Origin: Ligula intestinalis
Taxonomy: Eukaryota > Platyhelminthes > Cestoda > Diphyllobothriidea > Diphyllobothriidae
NCBI GenBank assembly: GCA_036362985.1
Contig: JAYGXS010000007.1
Span: 13,292,614 to 13,356,613, forward strand
DNA length: 64,000 nucleotides
Direction: 5' to 3'
Shown here: piece after piece, positions 54,401 through 63,960 of the stretch
How positions within the stretch are numbered: position 1 is the stretch's first letter
Layout of the letters: every line of letters begins with the position of its first letter
Translations under genes and position numbers: made by a program
Notes under the pieces: model-generated
What the model was told of the DNA's origin: nothing
Databases searched by the model: none
Seen by the model: the letters and a program-made list of their open reading frames with translations, nothing else

Positions 54401-57400
54401 GGCTACTGTTATTTATACTGCTACTTACTAGCAATGTAACCGAATTTTAGTAGTAATGGTACTATTTCTGACGCGAACATTAATGAGACGTGACGCCTAT
54501 TATTAGTCAACGCTGGAGCTCATATCCCCTCGATCTCAACAAAGAGTCTGCATATGGTTTTATGCTGTTACGAGTAAATGTATGTTTGAGGCTCGGGGCA
54601 CATCAGTGCTTGTCCTGGTTTCAGCTCTTTTTCCTCTAGTCACCCAAACTCGGTCAGTTTTTCCTAAGTTTGGACCGCGATGAGTAGGATGTTGCTAATA
54701 GAAGTAATGTGCCAATGTTAAGAGTGCTAATTGTGGTAATACTACTTACTACGGCCAGTAAATAGTATACTATAATACGGCCTGTACGTGCACGTTGAAA
54801 ATCGGAGGCTAATATGAAGTCGCATCTTCTATCGGGCAATTTGTAAACTAGAGGGATAAATAAACATTTATTTAATGATAGCTCAAGTTATATAATGCCA
54901 GTAGGTCGCATCGTAGAGCCATGTGCCGTTTTTCACGCCAACTTTAACTGTCTACCGTACCTAGCTCTAGCTTAGAATTTAGAGAACATCCCCTGTCTAG
55001 CAGGGAGCTTCTTTCTCCAGAATCAACTAGACATGGAAGCTTAATAATTCCTATACTTGTGTCAGTAGCTGAGTAATAGGCAAAGAGCCTAACAGATGTG
55101 CGTAGGTAGGGTTGGGAGGACAACATCGGAGTCGGCAATCTGATCAGCGTTAGAGGGAATTGACGACCGGGAAAGCTTATAAAATGCGGGAGGTTGAATT
55201 AGCGACTTGCGGGCATGGTAGTAGTGGCGCCCTTACGAAGTCCATTTTGGGCGCACTGGACCGGTCTGCGTAACCTGATGACAGACACTTCTGTCGTAGT
55301 CAATGGACACTGTCTACAGAATTTTGCATAGTCTGACGGCACCTTGTAGATAACTTGAAAAGCCTCTCCGGCATCCACCTGAGTATATGAGTCGACCGCA
55401 TCCCTGGAATAGGACTGTTGATGTTATTTAATAGGCCCTTCCCGAACCATACCGGAAGATGTTTTCGTACTCCTGCCGGCTCGTGCCACCAATATATTCT
55501 GCTCCACAGCTAGTTTGTCCTTGATCTCAGCATATAGTATGGCAGTTGTCGAGAACAGTACACAGGCGTTGTCTGCTGTAAGGGTGTTTTGTATAGCTTG
55601 GCTCAAGCGCCTTCTTAGAAGTTAACTTGGCGCGTTCCCTTGGAATTGAATCCTCATGAGAATTGGCTCCTTCGCTGCTGTTAATACCGAGGGCTTCGGC
55701 GGTTTTCCAGTCATGTGCTTAGCAATAAATTGACTTGTAGGAGTTTATATGGGTCATGCCCTACAAAGGAGGAGACATGGCCAACGAAACAAGCATTTTA
55801 TTCTCCTGAACTTTTTGATTTTCACTTGAACTCGTTGTTAGAGGTTATTGTTTATTTTTCAAATGGCCTCATGCTCAGTCTGTTAATTAATCAACTGAAT
55901 AGGTCAGTTCAGTACAGTTTTATTCAAGAGAACACGTGCGAAAGCGTTTAGGTTCCCTTTTAAGAACAAGGTGACCAGAAAATGTATCGATTTACAAAAA
56001 AATTAAAAAAAAGACGCCAATCACTTGATTGCAGGCGAAGAGCGAACAGTTGTTGTTTAACCTAAACAGTAATAATACATACCCACTCACTTAGTGCAAG
56101 TAGTATACTAAGTTACAAAAATATTATTACAGCTTAGTAAATAAAATTACCAATAGGCGTATGGCAAAGGTTTGGGAGTGCCTGAACCCACTAGACATCA
56201 AAAACCATGGCGGATGTGCCCTGTATCTGATCGGTGTACGCCTATCTAATAAAGTATACTAAGTGTTCATGCGAGTGATGATGTTTGCCTGTTAGGGATC
56301 TTAGCTTCCCAATTGATTGGGACAGCCTTTATGCTTTTTATCCAGCTACGTTCCTCACCTGGTCCATTGTTGTCGTTATTGTATTGCAGCCTACGTTGGC
56401 GTATCCTCCTCTCGTTTCGCTGTCGAAATCGCCTTCTTCTGACTGGCACTCCAATCCAGAATGCTATGCGCGAGGTATATTTATTTGCGTTATTACTGTT
56501 CCTGTTCATGGCTTCACGCCTACCACAATACGCTAACCGTAATTGTGAAACGTTTTTGACTTGAAGGATTTTATGAGTTGGATTATCATGAATCGTGATC
56601 CCACAATATGTCAGCCACGCGGTGATACCGGCTTTTTCCTCCTTGTAACCTGCACAAACACGGCTCACAGTGAGCCTCGTAGCTCAGTGGTAGGGCGCTA
56701 GCTGCGCAAAAGCCCTTCCCCCCTGCTGTGTTGGTTCAACTCCCAGCGAGGCCGCGAAATTTTTACAATTGAGTAAAGTAAGTTATTCAAATCTGCCAAA
56801 CCCTCCTTATAATTAAGTGCATCTAGTAATTATTCTGGTGGATTGTAGATGATTGCTTGGAAAATCCCGCTTGTGCAGACAGCTTGCTGTAAACTGATTG
56901 GCAGACTCCATATGTGCAGTAAGTTGGGCGGGTAAAATCGATCCAAGTGTGATTAAATTCACGGCTCACAGTGAGCATCGAAGCTTACTTGTAGAGCGTT
57001 GGCTGCGCAGAAGCCTGCTCTACTATGTGGGTTCGACTGCCACAGAGGCCGCGAATTTGTCAAAGTTGGGTCAAATGAAACCATAGTCAGTTAAAAAATG
57101 ACCGCATAATTCGTACAGATTTTCCTTTTGAGTTTCGATACCCTCATATATTAAAAGATATTTTGTAGAATATATGCTCAGATTACCCCGCTNNNNNNNN
57201 NNNNNNNNNNNNNNNNNNNNNNNNNNNNNNNNNNNNNNNNNNNNNNNNNNNNNNNNNNNNNNNNNNNNNNNNNNNNNNNNNNNNNNNNNNNNNNNNNNNN
57301 NNNNNNNNNNNNNNNNNNNNNNNNNNNNNNNNNNNNNNNNNNNNNNNNNNNNNNNNNNNNNNNNNNNNNNNNNNNNNNNNNNNNNNNNNNNNNNNNNNNN

Positions 57401-60400
57401 NNNNNNNNNNNNNNNNNNNNNNNNNNNNNNNNNNNNNNNNNNNNNNNNNNNNNNNNNNNNNNNNNNNNNNNNNNNNNNNNNNNNNNNNNNNNNNNNNNNN
57501 NNNNNNNNNNNNNNNNNNNNNNNNNNNNNNNNNNNNNNNNNNNNNNNNNNNNNNNNNNNNNNNNNNNNNNNNNNNNNNNNNNNNNNNNNNNNAATACGTA
57601 TCATGCAAGTCCCAATGTTTCTGCCGGAAATGCCTAAAAGAAACTAACTGACAGGCCGACACCCTCGAAGGGCTAAAATATTAGAGCTTACACTGCACAC
57701 CGATCGGTAAAAGTCTGGTTTCGGGCTCACTGCAACAAGAGAAATCCCCAGCATACTGTAATACGGGACCGGTATAGAGAAAATAAAAAAAATACTTAAA
57801 AAGTAGAGCGACATAATTAAAATGAAAAACGCAATCAATAACAAACAACATTTATGCTTATTGTGGAACTGCGCCAAGAACTAAACTAAGCTAAGTTCAA
57901 GTAAACTAAACTTTAACTAATAAGGCTGAGTAATTAACTAAAGACTAAACTAGAGTAAAAACCAAAGTAATTGGAAAATAAACTGAACTAAACTAAAACC
58001 AATAGACTAAATAAAACCCCAGAACGCCAAAGACTTCCATGTAGGGAGTGCAATGTCGGTATTATGTCTCGCACCTTTGCGGTGAAAACACCATGCTTAA
58101 TGCTACGAATTGGGTAGGCTATTACGCGAAGTAAGTGTAGTGCGCCCGAAACCAGACCGTCACCCGGTTATCCTTTCGATTCGGAAACATTTTCGAACCA
58201 TTTAGTCAACATTTTGTGGGATGTGCCAGCTTCTCTCTATTGCTTCCTTTCATGCTAACACACCTTCTTTCTTCCATTGTGCAGTTGTGGGCTCTGCTGC
58301 ACTTTATCATGCCGACTCTGTTCGACTCGCATGACGAGTTTGCTGATTGGTTCTCCAAGGACATTGAATCACAGGCGATCAGTGGTGGTGGCGCTGGTGG
58401 TGACAGCGCTACTGGCACATCTGGCACATCGCCAGCCATGATGGATGAGAACCAGCTGTCACGCTTGCGTCTCATTTTAAAGCCCTTCATGCTGCGACGT
58501 ATAAAAACCGAGGTGGAGCACGAAATATCGGATAAGGTTGGCAATGCATCTCCATATTCTTATTTATATTCTCTCGCCTACTGTTTTCAGTTTAAGTAAC
58601 TATTGTATGTTGATTGAACATTTAGACCGAAGTGCTCATCTACTGCACGCTGACAAGCCGACAGAAAGTGCTGTACAACCGTCTGAAGAGCAAAATTTGT
58701 ATCGAAGACTTGAATGAGGGTCCCGGCACCTTTGGTTCTCGTGCTGCCGCGAATGAGGCCACAGCTCGCCTAATGAATTTGGTTATGCAACTACGCAAGG
58801 TCTGTAATCACCCGGACCTCTTTGATCGTCGGGATGTACGCTTCAGCTGTTCGACTCTGCGCCCCTACGCACTCTTCGGGTTCTGGTGGCTTCCCAAACT
58901 CCTATTTGATGAAGGTACGCATGCTTTTTAATCTGCTATTTTTGTCCGTGATGTTATGGGCCATCCCAAATTCTGAGCGTTTTTTTTTCATTCAATTTTA
59001 GGGTTGGTACCTGGGCTTACCTGGCGTTGCTTGGATCGCAGAGGCGCCATCATACTTGATGGTGTTGGCTGTCACAAGACGGAGGTCATTATACGTCACT
59101 TTCTTCTGCTCACAGCGGCCTACTTTATGGAGTCCTTCTGGCATCAACAGGAGCAACCTCTGACCTTCTCTACAGATTTGAGCTCATTCGAAAAATGTAA
59201 GCGCTCCCTTGAGGACTCACCGTCCTTAAAATACTTACTTGCTTGTCCTGGAAGCACGACAGCATGTTCTGGATGTCAAGGACCGCTAGTTTGTCAGATA
59301 TTTGCATTCCAGTCTTTGACCTTATCAGTACACACATAGGCCGCAGGGATTCCTTCTAGTGCTCTGGTGTGTAAATAGTGCGCGGTGTGTCACGGTGACC
59401 AGGTCGTGCTGTGAAGTGTGCAGGTGGGTTTGCCGGCCCTGTCAACCATTGCGCCCCCAGTCTTCTTGACTCTATCTTGACAGCGAGCTTAGGTTAGTTA
59501 GTGATGAGAAAGAGAGAGTTCGGTAGATGCTGCGCAAATCTACCATCACGTAAAACTAATCCAAACACAAATCACCGTACTTGTAGTACCCTGTTCTGGT
59601 GAACATCGTCGAAATCGACCATTGAACTATGACCAAATAGCACTTTGACTGCGCCTTGAATTGGAATAGCTACATGCGTCCAATACGTTGGCAGTGTGTA
59701 TGTGTGTATTTGTGTTATGTTTCCCTATAACCCCATTCAAATCTAGCAATAGTTTTACCGATAAAAAAACCTTGACTTCACAAACACACCGTTGTGTTAC
59801 AGACAGATAAGCATTATCAACTAGGAGGCGGGAGATTGAAGTGGTCGTTTCTGACTTACCAACTCTCATCAGCCAGCCGTACCCAACTCTAGTTATGGCA
59901 GCATCCGAGGCTCGAACCCGTAGCTTGTTGGTTAAAAAGTGTAATTAGCGAGCCATTGAGTGAGGGATGAACAGTAGCAAAGGGGGGAAGAACATCGATC
60001 GGGTTATGGAGCAACCTCTCTTGCTGTGCCTTGGGGCACACTCCCGAACCCCATTAACAGTCGCACAGCGACTCGCCTCTTCGCTTCTACTGGCCAGCGA
60101 TCTTTTTGTTGTCTGGTGCCTGTAATAACCCTATCCAGAGCATCTTGGTCCTGTACTTGTGTAGTTTTGGAGTACAATGTATGACTCCTGACAGTGTTCT
60201 GGATTCCCCATATGAACTTAGTGATGTTTAACTAGCGGGTGTTTGAGCCTAATAAACATGGGGAAAATTGGCGCTCGTTGATGAGCGTTCACCGATCGCT
60301 AACGAAATTCACTCGTCCCGATCTGACTTAGATCTCTTTCTTGGACCCTGATAGCATCTACACAGCGAGAATGAGACCCGAGACAGAGCGCAGGAAGGTT

Positions 60401-62485
60401 CGCCGGCCCTGTCAAACCCTGCGCCACCGGTTTTCTTGACTCTGTTATGACATCGAGCTCGGGTGGGTGAGTGATTAGAGAGAGCGAGAGAGAGCGGTAG
60501 ATGCTATGCAAGTCTAGCAACACTCAAGACTAATTCACGCGCAAATTACCGTTCCTGCACCACCCTGTTGTGATAGATATCGTCGAAATCGACGGTCGAA
60601 TTATGAAAAAATAGTACTTTAAACATGAGTTGAATTGCAGTAGCTACATGCGTCCATTCTCTCTTACTATTTGTTTCTGCGTCCATTATCCTCTCTCGCA
60701 CAGCATAATGACATCAGGTTATATGCAAAGTTTGGCATTCGACTGGAAGGCGAACATCTCAAAGCATTGAAAAGTACTTACCATGACAAATATGGAACAT
60801 ACTTTTATGCGTCGGCAGTGTGTATGCGTGTGTTTGTGTTAAGTTTCCCCTATAACTCTCTTCAAATCTTGCAATAGTTTTACCGATAAAAAAACCTTGA
60901 CTTCACAAACAGACGGGTATGTTACAGGTTTTTAACCTCCGGAGACATTAATTTCTGATCGCGGAGATTAAAAACCTGAACTTTCTCAACCGGTATATCA
61001 ACCAGAAAGCAGATAGGGAAAGCGGGGGACCCACTGATGAGCTGGACGCCTAGCAGCTGTGTCAAGCAGCGGCAGAATACCGGCGAAACACGTGTCTGGG
61101 CCTTTTATCAAGTACCTAGCCTGTTAGTATGGTAAGTTACAATGCCAAGTTATGTTACAGCCAGAAGGGCATTATCAACAAGGAGGCGGGAGATTGAAGT
61201 GGTCGTTTCTGACTTACCTACTCCCATCAGCCGGCCATGCCCAACTCTAGTTATGGCAACATCCGAGGCTCGAACCCGTAGCTTGTTGGTTAAAAAGTGT
61301 AATTAGCGAGCCATTGAGTGACGGATTAACAGTGGCAGGGAGGGGGGGGGGGCGTGCATCGATCCCGTTCAGCCTGCGTTATAGAACAAACTCCCCCGCT
61401 CCATTAACATTCGCACAGCGACTCGCCTCTGCGCTTCTACTGGCCAGCGATCTTTTTGTTGGCTGGTGCCTGTATTAACCCTATCCAGAGCATCTTGGTC
61501 CTGTACTTGTGTAGTATTGGTGTACAATATATGACTCCTGACAGTGTTCTGGATTCCCCATATGAACTTAGTGATGTTTAATGACTGGGTGTTTGAGCTT
61601 AATAAACATGGGGAACATTGACGCTCGTTGATGAGCGTTCACCGAGCGCTAACGGAATTCAATCGTCGCGCTCTGGCTTGGGTCTCTTTCTCGGATCCTG
61701 ATGGCATCTACACAGCGAGAATGAGACCTGAGGCAGAGCAGGACGAGTGAGTTCCGTTAGCGATTAGTCGCAGATTAATCAACCAGTGTCAATATTGCCG
61801 GATCTAGACTCGCAAGACAACGAGCCCGTGGCTCGATGGTTAGGGAGTGGGACTTCTGATAGCAAAGGTCGGGATTTCGAGCCTCAGGTGCTGCACCCCT
61901 CGGAGTTTTACTATTCCAGTCTCTCTTGTCTTTGTGAGCAATGCTATCCTTGGGGAACATTACTTTGCCCCTGGACTCTGCGGCTCGTTCAGGGGCCCGA
62001 CACCGCCTCTATGACCGCTAACGGTTGCCCGCCGCCTACCGTTAATTCATTTACTTGCAAGAAGACGCTCACTGATTAAAATATCTTTCATCGGCCGAGG
62101 TTTTAACCCCCCTCCTCCCCTCTTTTCAGGCTTCTCTACCGCGCGCCTCTCCGGCTACCGCTTTCCTGGTCGTTCTGCCTCCGCTGCTTCCTCATGCAAC
62201 TCCAACCAAGGCGTCCTCTGGGAAGACTATCCCACCTGCTCCTTACTTGTTGCTGGCAGTCCAACTATGTCCCGCGACCCGTCGGAGCACTTGCGCAGCT
62301 TGTGTCACGTGTTTGAGTGTTCTGCACGCCGATTCCGATTTGAGGCCAGCATCCGCCTTTATCCCCTGCTCCAACAGCGGTCACAAGAGACTGAGGGGGG
62401 CAGTAGTCCTCCTTATGAGCAGACGCACCATCTCCTAACTCACCTTCAATATCCGGACTTCGTTTATAGTGCGCTTCTTCAGCCT
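42325..62485 (+). CDS. INO80: INO80 chromatin-remodelling ATPase (13 exons, 3' end outside window)
   Basis: Exons 42325-42466, 43117-43175, 43258-43506, 44570-45023, 46242-46928, 48787-48854, 51058-51333, 52250-52617, 56390-56474, 58285-58536, 58626-58914, 59002-59196 and 62130-62485 join in phase to exactly 1160 codons, all with GT-AG introns. INO80 is the motor of a nuclear complex that slides nucleosomes and exchanges H2A.Z. Seen: acidic N-terminus, DBINO/HSA region (about 250-410, ending [10 protein letters not shown]), then the Snf2 lobe: [12 protein letters not shown], motif I DEMGLGKT (626), [12 protein letters not shown], motif II DEAH (758), TGTPIQN (786), [26 protein letters not shown] and [17 protein letters not shown]. 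The second helicase lobe must lie beyond 64000. The ATG at 42325 is the first after an in-frame stop (42301) and has A at -3, but an upstream coding exon cannot be excluded. Confidence 0.95.
43117..43175 (+). CDS. INO80: INO80 exon 2
   Basis: 59 bases between TTTCTTAG and GTGAGT, in phase with both neighbours; encodes [19 protein letters not shown]. Confidence 0.7.
43258..43506 (+). CDS. INO80: INO80 exon 3
   Basis: 83 codons, acceptor TACGTAG, donor GTGGGC. Basic helix [20 protein letters not shown], then an acidic end ([10 protein letters not shown]). Confidence 0.83.
44570..45023 (+). CDS. INO80: INO80 exon 4 (start of DBINO region)
   Basis: Acceptor TTGCCGTAG, donor GTACGT. Acidic [11 protein letters not shown], then the DBINO start [14 protein letters not shown] and [20 protein letters not shown], parallel to NSRKLAHQCMKEVRRAALQ of human INO80. 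Confidence 0.9.
45184..45300. repeat. CAC/CAT microsatellite in INO80 intron 4
   Basis: About 117 bases of (CAC)n and (CAT)n. Confidence 0.95.
46242..46928 (+). CDS. INO80: INO80 exon 5 (DBINO with Ala-rich insertion)
   Basis: Starts [13 protein letters not shown], matching RARRLTKEMLLYW. About 50 residues of Gly/Ser/Ala, including a run of nine or so Ala, separate it from [13 protein letters not shown] and [20 protein letters not shown]. The tail is a Ser/Gly/Ala-rich linker. Confidence 0.93.
47130..47745. mobile_element. Foldback element, partial copy
   Basis: Diverged copy of 24750-25350: CATCTTATCCGTAAATTTATTA, GTGCGCAGTTTGTAAATCTT and AAAATTTAAAGAAGGCGTAA occur in the same order. The left arm is missing. 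Lies in INO80 intron 5. Confidence 0.7.
47780..47900 (-). mobile_element. PLE terminal fragment with hammerhead-like motif
   Basis: Minus strand: CTGATGA (47849-47855) with AUCCG/CGGAU stem II, then GAAACGTCAGGCG (47817-47829). Flanked by GAAGAAGAAGACTGCATCGC. Antisense to INO80. Confidence 0.6.
48787..48854 (+). CDS. INO80: INO80 exon 6
   Basis: 68 bases after [26 protein letters not shown] matches FKAQALKNAENAYHIHQ. Confidence 0.85.
49056..49500 (-). mobile_element. PLE 3' end fragment
   Basis: The minus strand matches 12940-13260: the complement of GCGCAATTACCAAACCCGCA and of TAATTATAGTACGCATG. The end near 49183 has GAAACGTCAGGCG, but the CTGATGA half is changed to ATGACTA, so the hammerhead core is lost. 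Confidence 0.72.
49870..50180 (+). repeat. tRNA-headed SINE, type C
   Basis: GAGCCTCGTAGCTCAGTGGT at 50019 is a strong box A; box B is damaged. Preceded by GGGCGGGTAAAAT and followed by a GAATCTGCCAAACCCC tail, as in the copies at 56660-57085. Confidence 0.65.
51058..51333 (+). CDS. INO80: INO80 exon 7 (ATP-binding motif I)
   Basis: 92 codons, phase 0 at both ends. [34 protein letters not shown]; the Lys of GKT binds ATP phosphate. Confidence 0.96.
51400..51445. repeat. CAC microsatellite
   Basis: (CAC)n of about 15 units after INO80 exon 7. Confidence 0.95.
51455..51530 (-). mobile_element. Possible PLE terminal fragment
   Basis: TTGTTTATTGTTCTGAGCTTTCGAACCC resembles the PLE end order TTTATTCGCCTGACGTTTCG. 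The ribozyme core is not intact (GACGATGG for CTGATGA). Confidence 0.35.
51640..51836 (+). repeat. SINE type A body fragment
   Basis: CTCACCGGTTGCTAACGGTT, CACTCGTCCCCCTCTGCCTTAG and a CAGCAGCCACACAGCG block match the bodies at 26.3 and 60.3 kb. Confidence 0.5.
51838..52090. repeat. Degenerate AGT-rich array
   Basis: About 250 bases of AGTAGT, AGTAAT and AGTGGT units in INO80 intron 7. Confidence 0.9.
52250..52617 (+). CDS. INO80: INO80 exon 8 (motifs Ia and II)
   Basis: [38 protein letters not shown], then about 25 extra Gly/Ala-rich residues before [14 protein letters not shown], and [12 protein letters not shown]. Human and yeast INO80 have DEAQ here. Confidence 0.96.
52790..53530 (-). 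mobile_element. PLE remnant: endonuclease tail between inverted repeats
   Basis: 52797-53000 and 53305-53515 are inverted copies (both carry GAGAAAACAGCTAGCGTTGG or its complement). Between them the minus strand encodes [31 protein letters not shown] and SNSINRRG, the last part of a GIY-YIG domain. The terminal motif is a diverged hammerhead core with GAAG for GAAA (52820-52860, minus). Confidence 0.72.
53573..53600. repeat. TAG microsatellite
   Basis: (TAG)n, nine or so units. Confidence 0.9.
53845..53935. mobile_element. PLE-like terminal fragment
   Basis: GCGAAGAAGGTGCGGTCACT, then GGAACAAAAAGTGCATTGGT and CGGACGTTTTG follow the order of PLE ends near 49150 and 47790. Confidence 0.4.
53990..54560 (-). 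repeat. Dispersed repeat, family 3 long form (copy 2)
   Basis: Reverse complement matches 10640-11100. ATCGTCGAAATCGACGGTTG is at 54069 and GGTACTATTTCTGACGCGAA at 54460. Confidence 0.65.
54570..56130. other. INO80 intron 8 sequence, nothing recognised
   Basis: No domain or known repeat identified; frames are short on both strands. Confidence 0.4.
56390..56474 (+). CDS. INO80: INO80 exon 9 (motif III)
   Basis: 85 bases: [13 protein letters not shown] then [15 protein letters not shown]. Intron 8 before it is 3.8 kb of repeats. Confidence 0.95.
56660..57085 (+). repeat. Two tandem tRNA-headed SINEs, type C
   Basis: Heads at 56672 (GAGCCTCGTAGCTCAGTGGT, box B TTGGTTCAACTCCC) and 56972 (GAGCATCGAAGCTTACTTGT, box B GTGGGTTCGACTGCC) are about 300 bp apart; both end in GAGGCCGCGAA. 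The linking body contains GGGCGGGTAAAAT as in 49870-50180. Confidence 0.7.
57193..57592. other. Assembly gap (400 N)
   Basis: 400 N inside INO80 intron 9. Confidence 0.99.
57878..58015. repeat. AACTAA-type low-complexity tract
   Basis: Irregular repetition of ACTAAACT and AACTAA. Confidence 0.75.
58285..58536 (+). CDS. INO80: INO80 exon 10
   Basis: [30 protein letters not shown], a Gly/Ser/Thr insertion, then [20 protein letters not shown]. Confidence 0.96.
58626..58914 (+). CDS. INO80: INO80 exon 11
   Basis: [39 protein letters not shown]; the last part ([12 protein letters not shown]) equals the SLKPYHISKF stretch. Confidence 0.95.
59002..59196 (+). CDS. INO80: INO80 exon 12 (start of the INO80 insertion)
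   Basis: Encodes the beginning of the long insertion between the ATPase lobes that docks RUVBL1/2 in the complex. Diverged; [20 protein letters not shown] resembles SLFHRKGINEESCFSFLRFI. Donor GTAAGC. Confidence 0.75.
59418..60384 (+). repeat. Tandem duplication unit 1 (967 bp)
   Basis: Repeated at 60385-61735. It includes a family 3 block (ATCGTCGAAATCGACCATTG, 59605), a type A SINE with its tRNA-like head on the minus strand (box B complement GGCTCGAACCC, 59910) and the SINE body at 60272-60384. Confidence 0.8.
60655..60805 (+). other. Exon-like insert in duplication unit 2
   Basis: Absent from unit 1. Looks like a pyrimidine tract with CGCACAG acceptor, an open stretch reading [19 protein letters not shown], and a GTACTT donor. 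It does not fit the INO80 phase (joining to exon 12 gives a stop). Origin unknown. Confidence 0.35.
60928..61150 (+). mobile_element. Small hammerhead-bearing insertion element
   Basis: 223 bp flanked by the 10 bp direct repeat TATGTTACAG (60918-60927 and 61151-61160). Unit 1 of the duplication has the empty site (TGTGTTACAG once, about 59794). It begins with a hairpin (60928-60978, arms GTTTTTAACCTCCG and CGGAGATTAAAAAC) and holds a hammerhead at 61030-61100. No coding frame, so it is non-autonomous; a PLE may supply the enzymes, which is inference. Confidence 0.72.
61030..61100 (+). ncRNA. Hammerhead ribozyme
   Basis: Stem I CCCA/TGGG (61030-61033 and 61097-61100), CTGATGA (61034-61040), stem II GCTGG/CCGGC (61041-61045 and 61080-61084) with a 34-base loop, GAAA (61085-61088), stem III from the palindrome ACACGTGT, predicted cleavage after C at 61096. 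All core bases are present. The loopless palindromic stem III suggests a dimeric active form. Confidence 0.78.
61740..62085 (+). repeat. tRNA-derived SINE, type A
   Basis: Head at 61828-61895: GTGGCTCGATGGTTAGGGAG (box A) and GGATTTCGAGCCT (box B). Ends shortly before INO80 exon 13. Confidence 0.7.
62130..62485 (+). CDS. INO80: INO80 exon 13 (insertion region)
   Basis: Acceptor CTTTTCAG after a pyrimidine tract, donor GTGAGT, 118 codons plus 2 bases, in phase with exon 12. Poorly conserved; accepted on splice sites, open frame and GC-rich codon use. Confidence 0.72.
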
Positions 62486-62599
62486 GTGAGTTCCTCGAAT
62501 GCCCAAATTTAAAAAGATATGCAAGGGCTCCTACATTTGCGACTGCCCGTTTGTTGCCGATACAGTTTTTTGCGGGCCTCCGTTGGGCTGATACAGTTC

Positions 62600-62830
62600 A
62601 GTTTAGTTCAGTTCATCATCGTCTGGAAGACAGAGGAAAGCCGGGACCTCAACCGGCTTGAGCCAAAGGTACACGGGCTTGAGCTGGGTGCTTGGCCGGG
62701 AATGACAGGCGAAAAGATGCTGACAGTCATTCGGGGAGACGCCGCAATCGGGACAGCTATCGGGTGTGGATGCGTCGAGCCGGTGTTGGCACTGGCAAAG
62801 AAACATGGGGCAGCCAGTGCCTCCAGCCGC
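62600..62830 (-). mobile_element. LINE 3' end fragment
   Basis: Minus strand encodes CQCQHRLDASTPDSCPDCG, DCQHLFACHSRP and LVYLWLKP-like residues, the same zinc-knuckle C-terminus as the LINE at 30160-30330. Confidence 0.82.
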
Positions 62831-63579
62831 GAGAAGGGCTTGGTCCGAAGTATCTGAGCCTATCGGCAGTCATCGCAGCAAGGTCCTTCGAGTGTGTGCC
62901 TTGAAAGGGGATTGGCCAGACCGAGGCAGGGTGCAAAATAATGCATGCGTGTTGGTGGGCTGCGCGAGACAAGCGTTCATGCGGAGCATGCGGCTGTCCT
63001 AAAGGTAGGTAGAGACTTGCAATCAAGTGACCTCATGTGTGACAAGGCATGGGAGGTCACTGCAGGCTCACGGAAAAAGTAGTTGGGCAAATAGGAATGT
63101 CGAATGATTGAGGGAACAACTAGTTGGACAGGTTTTTACTGAGACAGAGGGTTTAAATGCAGCTACAGACGGTCTCACAAGGGAAGTTTCAACCGAAGCC
63201 CAATCGCTCAAAATTCTTTGGGCTTTGGCCAATCATTACGAAACGAAAAATATCGATCGGGCTGCCGGATTTTATCCTAAGTCGGTTAGTAGTGTCTGCC
63301 GCATCCCCTCCCCCCACAATTGGTTACACGTTAACGTTCCCTCTACTTGAGGGCAGAGTTCACAATCAGTGTGGAGGTGGGAGGGGACCATTAGGATGAG
63401 CGCAAACTAGAAGTCGGTGATCGTGAGGTGGTCCCGCATTGGACCATAGTAATGTCTACGTAAGCTTCCTCTAAATTTGCCGTCTCATGAAATGTTAACC
63501 GAACCTCTCCAGTGCCCTTTTGATTAGAGAATGGATGGCTTTAGTGAGGTTGTAGCACTGTTTGTTCTGCAAAGACAAT

Positions 63580-63655
63580 GACCCCGCCGCTCAGTGGTTA
63601 CATCGTTAGACTTATGATAGAAAAGGTCGCGAGTTCGAGCCTTGGATCACCAATT
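63580..63655 (+). repeat. tRNA-derived SINE head
   Basis: GCCGCTCAGTGGTTACATCG (box A-like) and GGTCGCGAGTTCGAGCC (box B). Confidence 0.6.
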
Positions 63656-63679
63656 GCCGCAAGCGATTGCTTCGAGAAA

Positions 63680-63960
63680 ATAAAGGTTCCCAAATCGCAA
63701 GTCAGGTAAAACAAAGTCGATAGGAGAAGCTTTACTGCAAGAAAATGAACTGTCCAAAGGCTGTGTGATGAGCCAGCTGCCAGCTATGTCTGCCCGCCAG
63801 TTCTTTCCGTGAAGTCGTGTGTTGCTGCGTAGCTTTACCTGCCCGATGAGCACTCTGCCGGCTGCAGCCAATCAAATGAAGTGGGAGTATCGATTGATTT
63901 TGAGCTATTACGCTTATCAAGCAGCCAGTTGATAAATAGCGTGGGAAAGGTCGATAGCGC
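63680..63960 (+). repeat. Dispersed repeat, family 2 (copy 3)
   Basis: CCCAAATCGCAAGTCAGGTA, GAGCCAGCTG and GCAGCCAATCAAATGAAGTG match 3990-4265 and 31530-31860. Confidence 0.6.

Larger units (their letters stand above)
60385..61735 (+). repeat. Tandem duplication unit 2 (with two insertions)
   Basis: Same order as unit 1. The 384 bp excess is explained by an insert of about 150 bp (60655-60805) and one of 233 bp (60928-61160). Confidence 0.8.

Noticed and set aside
57071..57662. Frames spanning the second 400 N gap
   Set aside because: Same reason; no sequence support.
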